NCBI GenBank assembly: GCA_949752745.1 | Contig: OX457025.1 | Coordinates: forward strand, 101,810,439 to 101,874,438 | DNA: 64,000 nt | Direction of reading: 5' to 3' | Source of the DNA: Protula sp. h YS-2021 | Taxonomy: Eukaryota; Annelida; Polychaeta; Sabellida; Serpulidae | Part shown: positions 30,204 through 42,319 of the stretch, one piece after another | Position numbering within the stretch: the first letter of the stretch is position 1 | How the letters are laid out: each line of letters opens with the position of its first letter | Position numbers and translations under genes: made by a program | The notes under the pieces: model-generated | The model's input: only the letters and a program-made list of their open reading frames with translations | Databases searched by the model: none | Told to the model about the DNA's origin: nothing

Positions 30204-33060
30204 AAAAGTACGCCCGTGTCAAGGTCCCGGCGGCCGGGCCCGGGGAGGTAGAGCTCTGGCAGCTTGGAATGGGGGAAAGGGGGTGGGGGTGGCAACAAGT
30301 CATACTAAACCATTTTTTTTCTTTGGTTTACCACTCAACATGGCGGAGTCCCAGATGCCGTTCTCGTCGTCTGCCCCATTAAGTTTCGATCTGCTCTAAA
30401 ATCACTAATTGCAATACATATTTTTGAACTTATAAACCAATATTGTACTGTGATTATTATTATTTTGAGAAGTACGTTGCATTTCTTAAACCTGTGTGTT
30501 CGTGTTGAGAAAAAAAGAGCTGCCGTAAATAGTACAAGTGCACTTACAGGATAATCCAATCAGATCGCAGGAAAGTGTCACGTGGGCTGTCAGTGCATTT
30601 CAAATACTGGGGATTTTGTTGCTTCATAAAAAAATTATAAAACGGCTTATTCAAATTCTATATATGTTACAATTTTAATGCAAAAATTTATATATATTTT
30701 CGTATGCTGATTTTTTCAAAATTAATCGCTCGAGAAAAAAAAAATCGAAAAAAAAATAAATAAAAAGAAAAGAAAACACAAGTTGTTTGTTACGAAAAGG
30801 AGGAAAGAAACAAATAGAAAGCATTTGTCCAGGTACACGGCTTTTTGATTTAGATTTCGAAACTATTATTTTTCAATATTATTTATTTTTATTTTTTTTT
30901 GTTTATTTGGCAGCGAGGCGGGATTTCACGCATTCCGTGTAACATTAGCATCTGCCAATTTTATGCGCAAAACAATATTTATTGTTTACGTATATTGTTC
31001 TGTATTATTTATGAACCATAGTTGAGACCGATGTCGCCTGTCACATTACAACGTGAAAACAGACTCTCGCAGAGTTTGCTCCCCTTCTATTTATAGTAAC
31101 TCAGAATGATTTTTATAATAATATGAGGATCGGGTATTCATAGCAGAGGCATATGGAGTGTTGAGTGCAGTGCCACCGCACTTCGCTCGAATTAAGCGGA
31201 TGGTATGAATGCGGTCCTCTTCCTAATGCACATGGGCGAGGAGGTGGGGGTTGGGGGGGGGGGGGAGTGATTTTATGTTAATATTCTAAAGGAACAGTGT
31301 GTGAACCACCCAGTCTCTCTGTGATAACAGTATGGAAAATCTTGTTTCGGCTTTGTCCCTGTGTGTGGTCGTGTCCTTCAGTCCATGCGGAATAGGCGCA
31401 CTTGAATGGAACGCGCGATCATGTTAAATGTGCGCATTTTAAGGGTTATTTTACAGATCAATTCCGTAGACTGTATTCACATTTAAAAAATAAATAAACG
31501 CACAAACTATTTCTATATTAGCTGCTTGAGTAGACAGTTTACATCGGAATGTCTGCATAGAATTGAGAAAACTTCACGTCCCGTGGGCCTTCGAAGTCGT
31601 TGTCAAATCCGGAAGTAAACGTTCTGCGAAACCTCTCTATTGATCATCCAAACCACAGTGCGAGAAAGTCGCAGTTATCGGTGTCAAATTGGGACGTAAA
31701 CGCTCTACGAAAGCTCTCCATTCAGCATTTATACCACAGTCTATAGACACAGGCTTTCATGAACATTTCTCACTTAGTCGCTAATTTCAAGCATTAGCAG
31801 GCTGGGCATAAGGTAATGTCTAGGTAATGTCAGAAGGTAAGGCGTTAGGTAATGTCTGGCCGTTTGCTTTCTGATTGGTCTGCTCGGTATTATCAAGCAG
31901 TTGACCAATTTGTTGATTTTCTTTTTAAATTTATATTGGCCCTGTTAGAAAGGGAGAGTTGTAATTTGGTGTTCGTGGCATTGTGACTGACTGGTGGTAT
32001 GTGAAAACGTTCACGATTTCTTTAAAAAAATGGTTTTTGGGCAGGCGTTTTTCGGAAAACGAAATATCACAGTTGATGTGCGTACTGTCCCAAACATGTG
32101 ACGTGAACAAATTAAAAAAGACAAAAATAAATAAAGAACACACGCGTGTTTGGTGAGCCGTTAGTGAGTTCGTATCCTTTGTTTTTACGACAATCACAAA
32201 GCTTTTTCCAGCTTGAGAAAGGCAGAGCGAGAAGTCGTAGCAACAGTGTCAGTATCCCGTAGCAACAGTGTCAGTATCCCGTAGCAACAGTGCCAATATC
32301 CCGCAGCAATAATGCATTTATTTCAAACACGCATTGAAGTGTCCTTGGTCAACAAAATATCTTCACACCTCGACGCGTAGTCTTTCAAATCGTTCACATC
32401 TACAATAGTACAAATTTCAATTTTGAGTGCGGTGTTTAAAAAAAATTGATCCGTTAGGCAAGGAGCGTGGTGATGCTCGCGTACGGAACACGTCGTGTTG
32501 TATAGCCTCCTCCCTCTCCCCCCTCCCCCCCCCCCCCCCGCCGCCCAGATGTATGACCCTCGATGTATGGAGGCCAACATTGTCGAATCGAATCCAATGC
32601 CTTATATATTCATGTTAAAACTCGTATTTATTTCCTGCTTTCTTTTCTGTGTTTTTCGTTTCATTTTTGAATCTATTACAGAAGTTGGGGGGCTATTCCT
32701 TCCACCAGTCTCCTCTCACACGTCATCCGCTTACGTCATCACGGAATTAGGCGTGTGAGGAGAGTAGTAGGAAAAATGGCCGTCCGCTCTTAACATTTAC
32801 AGCTTCTATTTGTTGCACAAAATTGGAAGATGCTAGTGTGCCTTTTTTTGCGTTGCCATGGTTTCTATTTTTAGGTACACGTGGCAATCCCGTCTCTAAT
32901 TGCCATGGTTACCGCTTGTTGTTGCCACGGTTTCCATTGTAAGTTGACATGACTGCCGTTTCTAATCACCATGGTTACTAGCTTGTTGTTGCCATGGTTT
33001 TTCCGTATTATGGGCTGGCTATATTGTATTGTCAGATATAAACTGTTCAATAAATACCTC
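30204..33060 (+). other. Presumed CSDE1 3' UTR and downstream sequence
   Basis: No other coding exon is recognised. AATAAA hexamers occur near 30756, 31489, 32129 and 33047. The exact poly(A) site cannot be chosen from sequence. There are AU-rich stretches (30640-30900), a G-run at 31250, a small GGTAATGTC repeat at 31812-31857 and a C-run at 32520-32540. Confidence 0.5.
32852..33001. promoter_or_regulatory. Cluster of five RFX X-box-like motifs
   Basis: GTTGCCATGGTTTC (32852), ATTGCCATGGTTACC (32899), GTTGCCACGGTTTCC (32921), AATCACCATGGTTAC (32964) and GTTGCCATGGTTTT (32988) resemble the palindromic RFX/X-box consensus GTTGCCATGGYAAC. The spacing is irregular. They may be regulatory or just an old short repeat. 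Confidence 0.45.
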
Positions 33061-33427
33061 GAAATGCACCAGAAGACTTGTTATTTTTCCGAGTTTGGGT
33101 TTCTCGCTTTTGCGTGAAGACATCACCTCTTTTCCAGCCGAATCTATCAAACCTATTAAAACTGTTGTACCAATTTTTGGAAAATGGACATCTTTTCTCT
33201 CAAAAACAACCTGTTAAAACTTAATTTTCTTTGGCTAAATGCTAGTTATACTTTTAAAAATGTTTTTCCTAATGTAATCCATTCTTTACTTATCGTACAC
33301 AAAGTGAATGAAACTAGTGTCGATTTACACAGTAAATTTGGTTCTTAATTTTTTGAGGTTAATAATTGAAGTTTTACTTGCGATTGACATTGTGCAGTTA
33401 ACGTGTTATAGTGTGAACTTATCTCTG

Positions 33428-33690
33428 ATATTTTTTAGTCGCCCGCCGCCGGGTATCACGAAGCGGGGGACTACTGAATTTGGGTTGGTTCCATCCGTCT
33501 GTCAACATTTTGAGTTCCGATGTCTTTGGTGCGATAGATTTCAAAGAGGGATTTCATTTAAACCTTGCAGAGGGAAAGAATATAGGTTTTAGTTGTGCAC
33601 CTGGGTATAGGTTTTGCCGGCCGCCGAAACTTTGTCGAAATCCTGGAATTGCACGTCTGCAGCGGACTTAGTGCCACTGACATACTTTTT
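33428..33690 (+). repeat. Dispersed GC-headed repeat
   Basis: Starts TAGTCGCCCGCCGCCGGGTA, then TCACGAAGCGGGGGACTA and GGTTGGTTCCATCCGTCTGTC, ending near CTTAGTGCCACTGACAT. A GC-rich hairpin-like head followed by a GTCTGTC stretch mirrors the elements at 1331, 2520 and 34066. Confidence 0.5.
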
Positions 33691-34065
33691 TTTTTTTTAA
33701 TTTTTGAATGCTAAAATCCAGTAAAAGCCTACCTAAAATACCTATTAAACCTATTTTTTAAATGCAAAAAAAAAAACACTTTTTTTTAAAGCCTGGACCT
33801 ATAAAAGTAACCCATTCTTGATGGGAGGAGAGGGGGTGGGGGGGGGGGGGGAGGGTAATAGAAGGACGTTAAAACCAGTTTTTATAGTCGGTCTTGTTAA
33901 ACCAATAGGCTTGTGTAAAACAAATAGAGACATTAAAAAGAATTTTAAAAGTTATATAAATTTGCAACATTTTTTTTAAAACGTAAATCGAAATTTGACC
34001 GCCCCCCCCCCCCCCCTCCCCTATCCACCCGCCCTAACACAACATTTGTCCTTTAAGCTTGTTAG

Positions 34066-34345
34066 ACTCCAACCGGGTGATCCCGGGGGTCTATAGAATT
34101 GACCTGTCAGTCCGTCTGTTCGTCCGTCTGATTTTTGTACGCGTTATATCTCTGGCACCGTTCAACCGATTCCAATTTCCTTTTGCACATAGAAAGACCG
34201 AGTAGTGGAGCTGTGCGACGAAGCGTTATTTTTGGATTTCTCGGATAAGCATTCGACGATGGCTTATTTACTTCAATTTTCTGCACGTCTATAAAATTCT
34301 TACGTCTGCTGAGGCGTTGTTGCTGATGCAACTTGTACTGCCAGC
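34066..34345 (+). repeat. Dispersed hairpin-headed repeat with GTCCGTC tract
   Basis: CCGGGTGATCCCGGGGGTCT forms a short hairpin, followed by ATAGAATTGACC and GTCAGTCCGTCTGTTCGTCC. ATATCTCTGGCACCGTTCAA then leads into a non-repetitive body. Same general order as the other hairpin-headed elements. No protein seen. Confidence 0.5.
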
Positions 34346-34589
34346 ACCCACCACCCCAGTCACATAACTGCTGATATCATATTCAAAATGTGCTATTGTA
34401 GGAAACAACTTATTTTGTTTTGCTTGCTGGATATAGGGCGAAATCCCTTAACCGCATACTGGTTAATCGCATAAATAGGTTAATTGCAAAAAAAAAATCC
34501 CAAACCATTTCATGTGCTATTTAACGTAATTTCAACTGGATAATCACATACCACTCAATTGCATACTTTTTGGGAACCTATCTAAATAA

Positions 34590-34885
34590 TGCCTCGCATG
34601 AATACGTTAACCCACCGGCTTGTGACATGAAGTACTCCACGTTAACAGACCGGATTGTGACCTGAAGTGCACATTAACCTACCGACTTGTGACATGAAGT
34701 TCTCCACGTTAACAGACCGGCTTGTGACATGAAGTACTCCACGTTAACAGACCGGCTTGTGACCTGAAGTGCACATTAACCTACCGATTTGTGACATGAA
34801 GTTCTCCACGTTAACAGACCGGCTTGTGACATGAAGTACTCCACGTTAACAGACCGGCTTGCTGATATGCAGTGCTCTTTGTTTA
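34590..34885. repeat. Minisatellite of 31-36-bp units
   Basis: Units such as CCACGTTAACAGACCGGCTT followed by GTGACATGAAGTACT alternate with shorter GTGCACATTAACCTACCGAC forms, about eight copies. Confidence 0.85.
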
Positions 34886-35030
34886 TTTATCAAAGGTATT
34901 GTCTCTCGGATGTATGACACATAAACACGTTTAGTCCCTGATTGCAGGATATTTTGCTTGAAATCCGCATGTTTCTAATGAGTTCAAAAGCAGAGATTTA
35001 TCTACTTAAAAAGGTTTTTTCTGCCTTTGC

Positions 35031-35537
35031 ACACTGGCACCGTCACGTCACGTCACGTCGCGACAACTTTCCCTCACACCAAATACGACAACATATTAGC
35101 CAGAACACCAGTTTTATATTATCACATATAACTCCAATGCGCAAAACAAGGAAATATGAAAATAACTGGAACGTCTCTGTTCCTATATCGTTCCACAAAG
35201 CATTCCTTACATTGTTATCTTTATAGTCCTTATGGCTTTTGTCCCAAAGAGGTTCATTATTTTTTCGACTAAAAAAATAATGTCTTCATTTTGTCTGCAG
35301 GCCTTACAATCCGTTAAGACTGTAGACAGCACAGCATCTTTTTGAAAACAATATTGTAGCAATATTACCTTCCTGGCTACTGGATTTGACCTTCCAGATC
35401 CCAAAAATGCCGTCACGTCAAACATCAAAAAATAGAAAATTTTCTATTTCATTTTGACGTGACGTGACGGTTTCGGTATGCAATAGCACTATATTTTTGC
35501 TTAGTTCTAATTTCTAATTTTTTGACGGTGCCAGTGT
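35031..35537. mobile_element. Candidate 507-bp inverted-repeat element
   Basis: A perfect 15-bp inverted pair, ACACTGGCACCGTCA at 35031-35045 and its reverse complement at 35523-35537. Inside, CCGTCACGTCACGTCA (left) is again inverted near 35452-35472. Flanks are T/A-rich and no clear target duplication was found. No transposase is encoded. Confidence 0.5.
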
Positions 35538-36331
35538 AAAAAAGGCCTTAACAGTCACCTGCAGCATCCAAGAATGTGGCCTAGTTTACAGCAAGTTTAC
35601 AGCAAGGAAAAAGTGACATGGCTAAAAGCTCAACTTCTAACACTCGGATAGAATTTACGCATTCAGTCCATAAGTCGTACAGGTATATTGGTATTTTAAA
35701 CTTTTTAAGCATCATGATAGATTTACAGCAGTCCAATCACTCCGCTTGTAACAATTTTTTTCATTGTTACGTCACGCAACTGCCATTGGGGAGTCCCCAG
35801 GAAATAAGTTAACTTCTATTAACTGTACCAGTTGGCTGAACAAATTCGTTCTAACTTAAAGTAAACTTCTTTTATGATGACGATTGAAGTTCTCTTTCAG
35901 ATTTAATCATAGTTATGAGGTCACTTTATCGTTTAAGAAGGTAGACATGTTTTCACGAATACTTTGCTTATGTTGCATCTCCAGTAAAGTCCACTTCCGA
36001 CTGGAAAACCTGTGATGTTATTTCCTGTAATTATTTTGAATAAAAAAGCTCGAGAACCGAAACTAAATGAATATGATGAAAAAAAAACACTGACAGCCTA
36101 AAAGTAAGCTTAGAGAATTCGCCAGATAGACGTTTGCATGCACGTTGTTCGGAAGTGCACATACGAAGAAACTACTAGTATTCACCTCTTGACACTTTCC
36201 TTCAAACCCAGGGGACGTATTTTCAGTTTCATTTTGTTTGTTTGGCAAAGACATGCATAAAACGTTTCCCAACTTGTATATGAATATCGTCAAGATGTTG
36301 AAGAGATGCTTTAGATCGACTCTTTCTACAG

Positions 36332-36430
<99 letters not shown>

Positions 36431-37250
36431 ATGGAATGAACAGAAATGGTCATTTTCTATTTTCATAAGACTCTCCCTAGATGTCTGCGCAGCACTGGAT
36501 TCGTGGTTCTGTGACTCGTTTAGGACAATTTTAATGAAAATCTAGGAAACAATTATTTAATAATTAAATAAATAAACCATATATAAATCAGTCCATTTCA
36601 GAGTGTCTATGTCCCCTTTTTCACACCGTTTTAAAAAACAAAAGCTTAGTCCCATTAATCTTACCAGAAAACTATGCTTATGTACTCGTATATTATTTTT
36701 CAAGACTTCCAGGTAGCTCGTACCTTCTCTTATATCTGCATTTCAATCAGACACCTTAAAACTACACAATATGGAAAGCTTACTTTGTCCATGCTGGAAA
36801 TAAGCGATGCAGTCAAATGCATTCAAAGTCCACATAAAGACTGAGTTGACAGGACAGAACTGCGGTCTTGATAGCTGACCCATGTTGCACAGACGGTTTT
36901 AACCTTTTAGCAGTACAAAGATGATTTTGCCTTTTGATATTATAAGCAGATTTCAGGTGTATTTCATTCCTTTTTCAGGAGTCTTGAAATTTGAAACGAA
37001 TGCCGTCAACAAAATTTCAGCCAGAATGTATTTTCTATTCTGAAATTTTACTTGCGCATTTATCAAAATAAATTGCGCGTTCGGCAAAGTGAAATACCAG
37101 GGTTTTGCTTTCTTGCTGGCTGGGTGTTTGGTGATTCTTTGGAAGAAGGGGGCACAGGGCTAAAGCACAGGGATACCCCCCCTCCCCGGGGTTATTCGGT
37201 TTCCTTACATACAGTGTGGTTACTGTGGTGCTTCCGTGTCAGTCAGCTCA
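35538..37250. other. Non-coding stretch with one tetranucleotide microsatellite
   Basis: Nothing recognised apart from the (GATA)n(GACA)n tract at 36331-36430. Confidence 0.5.
36331..36430. repeat. (GATA)n(GACA)n microsatellite
   Basis: About 19 GATA units followed by six GACA units. Confidence 0.97.
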
Positions 37251-37251
37251 A

Positions 37252-37375
37252 TCAAAATGTAAACATACAAATGTGAAGGCCGTGTCAAATGTAAACATGC
37301 AAATGTTGAAGGCCGTGTCAAATGTAAACATGCAAATGTTGAAGGCCGTGTCAAATGTAAACATGCGATGACGTC
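37252..37375. repeat. 33-bp repeat, about 3.5 copies
   Basis: GTCAAATGTAAACATGCAAA followed by TGTTGAAGGCC; the last copy ends in ATGCGATGACGTCATGAG. Confidence 0.88.
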
Positions 37376-37439
37376 ATGAGTGGTTAACAGTGGCGTGACG
37401 TCATGAGCGTTTAGGAGTTGTGAGACGACCGTCTGCTCT

Positions 37440-37830
37440 GGTGCTTATTGGGTTCCCTCAGGCACGTACGTTACTGGGTGTGTTATTCGGGTTACTTCGC
37501 TGGGTTAGCACCTGCGTCACTGGGTTACCGAGTACATGACTGGGTCACCACGTGTGTCACTCAGTTACCGATTACGCCATTGGGTTACCACGTGCGTCAG
37601 TGGATTACCGAGCGTGATAGGATATCGAGTGTGACAGGGTTACCGCGTGCGTCACTGAGTTACCGAGTGTGGCTGGCTTACCACGTGCGTCGCTAGGTCA
37701 CCGAGTGTGGTTGGGTTACCACGTGCGTCACTGGGTTACCGAGTGTGGCTGGCTTACCACGTGCGTCATTGGGTTACCGATAACGTCGCTGGGTTAGCAC
37801 GTGCGTCACTGGATCACCGAGCATGACTGG
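37440..37830. repeat. Degenerate CTGGGTTACCACGTGCGTCA repeats
   Basis: About twenty short, diverged segments combine GGGTTACC, ACGTGCGTCACT and GAGTGTGGCTGG, with an overall period near 35-38 bp. Confidence 0.8.
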
Positions 37831-37974
37831 GTTATCGCGTGCTTTTATTTGAGTTTGTCTCACGCATTCCCGTGACTGAGTTAGAATGCCGCATCTATGT
37901 GCTTGGATTGTCTTGCCATTATGAAGTTATGTTTTTTACGACTTAGGCGTAGTCAATAAAACTGCGACGAGCAG

Positions 37975-38345
37975 GACACTGGTGTTCTTAAATCGGCACT
38001 GGTGTTCATGCTTTGGCACTGGTGTTCATACTTTGGCACCGGTGTTCATACTTCGGCACTGGTGTTCATATTTCGGCGTCAGACCTGGAGTGACCTCTGT
38101 TCTCAGTGCTCAGTCCCTACGATGCCACGACCCCTAACCCCTTCCCTCGTGCTCCCCCTACAGGGGCGTTATCGTTGGTCTGTACGACACTACACCTCTA
38201 CTCCCCCCTCCCGTGCTCCTCCTACAGCGGCGTTGTCGTCCCCCTGTAGGACCGTTGTCGGTGGTCTGTACGGCGCCACACCCCCTCCCCCCGCCCCTCC
38301 CCCCCATGCTCCCCCTACAGCGGCGAAATTGTGTTGCGGCCACAA
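37975..38345. repeat. Two short arrays, one with acceptor-like boundaries
   Basis: 37980-38070 holds four copies of CACTGGTGTTCATACTTTGG. At 38094-38345, three copies read GTGCTCCCCCTACAG, GGGCGTTATCGTTGGTCTGT, ACG, then a C-rich run. Each begins with a pyrimidine tract plus AG, as in the CSDE1 junction arrays. No matching exon was identified. Confidence 0.7.
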
Positions 38346-39206
38346 CCCGTCTAGTTGCCATGGTGATTGTAATGCCATGCGCTGTAATATTTCTTAGAAA
38401 CGGCAAGTTTCAAGCAAAATTTGGCGAATTGAAATGTGATTTATATGTAACAAAAATGAAAAAATGAACCTAAACAATAGGAGTGATTCCTTTTTCTTAA
38501 ATGACTTCCTACAAGATGTGTACTGTAAATGTAGACGAAATGTAGACGAAACGAGAAAAAATTTGCGTTAGGTTTGTTCTCCGCGACGAATGAAGTTCAC
38601 TTTTTCCACATGATATAACTGTGATATTACTCCTTGTGACTGATTCTCAACGTGTATTTTGTATTTTCTCCGTTTTATATTCGTTTCTGTCGTGAAATTT
38701 TCCTAAATCAGACGGCGTGTCTTTTTTTTTTCTGAAGTGAATAACTGAATTGTCAAACCATTCATTTCTCTCAGTCTATTTCAAATAGTTATAAATTTTT
38801 AATCGAAAGTTTCTCAGGTGCTTTTCCACCTGAACTTTGTTTTTTTTTTCGCAAATGACAAAAAAAATGCCGAAATGGTGGAATTTGGAAAATTTTGTAA
38901 AATTGTGTAAATGTCGGTAAATACGTGAATCGTCAAAACACAACCTCTCCAACATCCCTTTTCGCGTAGCTTCCACCTGGGAAAACTCATTTTTATGTGT
39001 TAAAATTATGAAAAAGTTACGTTCAGAAATAATTTTTTGGCCTAAGAATATTCGTTTCAAGAGTTTTTTTTTTAAATTTTTTTAAATTAGTTTTTTTAAT
39101 TAATGCCAGATTTAATTCAGTTTCTTTTAAATTTCACTGCGATGTTTGTGCTCCACCAAAACCCGAAACAGCCCTAACTTGGATTGACGAAGCGTCCCGT
39201 TCAGTT
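38346..39206. other. AT-rich sequence, nothing recognised
   Basis: No gene, RNA or clear repeat was seen here. Confidence 0.5.
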
Positions 39207-39510
39207 GTCGGCGATTAGGGCTGTTCCTTGATTTCTCGATCAGTTGTCGGCGATTAGGGCTGTTCCTTGATTTCTCGATCAGTTGTCGGCGATTAGGGCT
39301 GTTCCTTGATTTCTCGATCAGTTGTCGGCGATTAGGGCTGTTCCTTGATTTCTCGATCAGTTGTCGGCGATTAGGGCTGTTCCTTGATTTCTCGATCAGT
39401 TGTCGGCGATTAGGGCTGTTCCTTGATTTCTCGATCAGTTGTCGGCGATTAGGGCTGTTCCTTGATTTCTCGATCAGTTGTCGGCGATTAGGCCTCATCC
39501 ATCATTTCCA
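39207..39510. repeat. 39-bp minisatellite, eight near-identical copies
   Basis: GGCGATTAGGGCTGTTCCTT followed by GATTTCTCGATCAGTTGTC. The multiple-of-three length creates a false ORF on the - strand (NRRQLIEKSRNSP repeat). Confidence 0.95.
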
Positions 39511-39969
39511 GTCAGTTGTCAGCGATTATGTTAGGTATACATACCTTTTTTTTTTGCCAAATGGACCACTTTTTTCCGACCACGTTCCCATGTGTGTTTG
39601 TTATTTTTCATATAATAAAAACTTATGTTATTGAGTTTACGTTACCCTGCAGTCCAAGGTTCTAACAGTAAAACAGATAACGTGTATTTCATCGTAAAAT
39701 GCGATTAGACTGTGTTAGTAAATTTTTTGTTTGTGATTTCTTCTGAAATATGTTATCATTTTGATGAAGATAGATTTGTCAAGATGTAGATAGATGTAAA
39801 GTTGTAAAAACTGCAAAGAATTTCTACTGCAAAAAAAAAAACAAATCGTGAACAAATGAAGAATAAACATTTTTGATTAGCAAGATCTTTTACTTGTGTT
39901 GATTCCGGTCACTTTTTTGCCCGCAGCTTCTAAAAGTCTAAGAGCAAAGGCTTAAGCGATCGTTAAAAG

Positions 39970-40079
39970 GATGTACAAGTGTGTATTTGTGCGTGCGTAT
40001 GTATGTAGGTATATGCGTCTGTGTTTGTGTGTAGGTGCGTGCGTATGTATATAGGTATGTGTGTCTGTGTTTGTGTGTA
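39970..40079. repeat. GT-rich minisatellite, left part
   Basis: GTGCGTGCGTATGTATGTAG, GTATATGCGTCTGTGTTTGT and close variants. Continues at 41309-41640 beyond the inserted element. Confidence 0.88.
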
Positions 40080-41306
40080 CCCAATTAGCACCCCCCCCAT
40101 ATAGCCCACGCTGGCTATACGTGGGACATCCCGTTCCCACGTCGGCAATACGTATATGCTTTTCGTGGGTTGTCCCATATGTAATTACGTGGGAGCTTGG
40201 CGATTTTGAAACACGTTCCAACGTATACCCTACGTGGGCTGTCCGACGTTGGCTATACATAGGCTGTCCCACGTTGGCAATACATGGTGCAGCCTACGCA
40301 TAGCCAGCGTAGGTTTTAGGTGGGATGTCCCACGAAATTACGTGGGCGTTTGACGATTTTGAAACGCGTTCCGACATATGGCTATGCTTGGAACAGCCAA
40401 CGTTCCAAAATAAATTTGTAACAATTCGTAACATCCCATTTAACATCTCGCCTGACAATTACTTTAATCATTGACCATTAATCTTTCAAACTACACCACA
40501 ACCCACCATTCTGATTTTGTTTAGCAACTGACGTATCGTACTTACCTGGGTTTGAACCGGGAATCTCTAGCATCCTACGCGTCGACCTTACCTCTACGCC
40601 ACGGGGGATCCATGTAATAATCAATGTTATTCTTCCCCCAAAAGCTTCTCGCCCTCAGCAGTTTATTTTTTACATTGTCCATTTTGTTAACTTTTTGATT
40701 TTATAATTATTTGTTTAAAAAAATCGTTGTGTTCTGCTTTTATACTGGGTATTTGCTTATATGGAATATCATTAAAAACCATTCAAAATGAATGATGTCT
40801 AAAATCAGCATTAGATTTTGCAGTTGTATATTAAAATCATAAATAGTATCTGAAAAATGGTATTCAGTTTATATGGTTTTCCATGACGGTCTAAAACACA
40901 ACATCCAATAATACCGATTTTTCATAATGCTCCAGTGCAAAACGTTGTGTATACGTGGGAGTAAGAGGGGTCACCCGACAGTGGGACATCCCACATAATG
41001 CCCACTTGAAGCCGACGTTGGGCAGCCGACGTGGGCTACACGTAGGCTGTCCCATGAAGGTTACACGTGGGAGTAAGAGGGGGCATCCGAGAGTGGGACA
41101 TCCCACATAATGCCCACTTGAAGCCCACGTATGACAGCCGACGTGTACCACTTGGGCTATACGTAAGTATTAGGTGGGACAAAGTGTAACTGGGACATCC
41201 TACATATAGCCCACGTGTATCCGATGTAGGACGTCCCACATCCCACGTAAAGCCAACATAATGCCAACGTCGGCTATACGTGGGAGAAAATCTTGTGCTA
41301 ACTGGG
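40080..41306. mobile_element. 1.2-kb inverted-repeat element inserted in a minisatellite
   Basis: The left end CCCAATTAGCAC (40080-40091) pairs with the right end GTGCTAACTGGG (41295-41306). TA flanks both (40078-40079, 41307-41308), and the same GT-rich minisatellite continues on both sides. Inside, both arms (40090-40400 and 40930-41290) carry many copies of GGCTATACGTGGGACATCCC-type words in both orientations. No transposase ORF is seen, so it is non-autonomous. TA duplication suggests a Tc1/mariner- or Harbinger-like origin. Confidence 0.7.
40544..40612 (-). tRNA. tRNA-like pseudogene or SINE head inside the inverted-repeat element
   Basis: On the - strand a B-box-like GGTTCAAACCC and an A-box-like GTGGCGTAGAGG are spaced as in a tRNA. 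The acceptor arms (GGATCCC against TAAGTAC) do not pair and the T stem has a mismatch. A working tRNA is unlikely. Confidence 0.4.
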
Positions 41307-41308
41307 TA

Positions 41309-41640
41309 CGTGCTTGCGTATGTATGTAGGTATATGCGTCTGCGTTTGTGTGTACGTGCATGCGTATGTGTGTACGTGCGTGTGTATGTATGTAGGTATA
41401 TGCGTCTGTGTTTGTGTGTACGTGTATACGTATGTATGTAGGTATATGCATCGTGTTTTTGTGTGTACGTGCGTGTATGCGTGTGTATGTAGGTGTACGT
41501 ATGTGCGTATGTACATAGGTATATGCGTCTGTGTTTGTGTGCATGTGTACGTGCGTGCATATGTATATATTTGCATATGCGTATGTATGTGTGTGCGTAT
41601 GCATCTGGGTATGTAAATATATGCTAGTGTGGGTGTGTGC
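41309..41640. repeat. GT-rich minisatellite, right part
   Basis: Same units as 39970-40079, for example GTATGTATGTAGGTATATGC and GTCTGTGTTTGTGTGTACGT, about nine copies. Confidence 0.9.
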
Positions 41641-41836
41641 ATATCTGGTGAAACGTGTTTTGTGAAATTCTATAATTATAGGCTTTTTTCTAAGGATATT
41701 GATTACTTATGCGCTTTCTGTTCCCGTGCATGACGTAAGAGGCAGCTAATCGAAGTTCTTTCTTTCTAACTCTTCTTTTACTATTTCTTCATTCTTCCTT
41801 TTTTCCCACATATTCCTTTAGCAAGTGCCTCCTAAT

Positions 41837-41890
41837 ATAGCCATCTTAATTGGTCGGCGGGACGTTAAACACCAAGCAAACAACCAAACC
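41837..41890 (+). mobile_element. Retroposon 3'-end fragment
   Basis: AATTGGTCGGCGGGACGTTA followed by AACACCAAGCAAACAACC is a type of LINE/SINE 3' tail common in molluscan genomes. The 5' part is not recognised. Confidence 0.5.
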
Positions 41891-42319
41891 TATGATAATT
41901 TTTAGATGAATTTGAACAACTTTTTTAGGCTTTTAGGAGATATATGTGTAGTTAAGGAAAAATTAAACATTGACTTTGATAGAAATTTTTCTTGGAACTT
42001 CAGAGGTAAGGTACTTAATTAGCATAAACCTTAAACAGTAGAAATCGTGTTAGTAGATTCATTTATAGTAGTGTTTACGCACCTCGGCAGCTCAATCTCA
42101 GTGCATTACTTGGGTTTGATTCCAGTACTGTAATGGTTCAAGGCATTCAAACAAGAATTAACTATCGCTCGGAATATAAGAAACAAAATGGTGAATAGAT
42201 GTAACCTGACCGAAATTCGCCCAATTGCAGAGTTGGATAGTTAACAAAAATCAGCTGTGAGCAAGCAATTGAAAGTGAATATCTGTAATTTGATTGAGTT
42301 AACTTCGCAAATAGAAAGA

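Noticed and set aside
39127..39498. 123-codon - strand ORF with repeated NRRQLIEKSRNSP
   Set aside because: Eight perfect 39-bp units explain it. No start context, homologue or splice structure is seen.
41200..41642. ORFs rich in HTHTYIHTH or VCVCVYV
   Set aside because: Translation of a GT-rich minisatellite.
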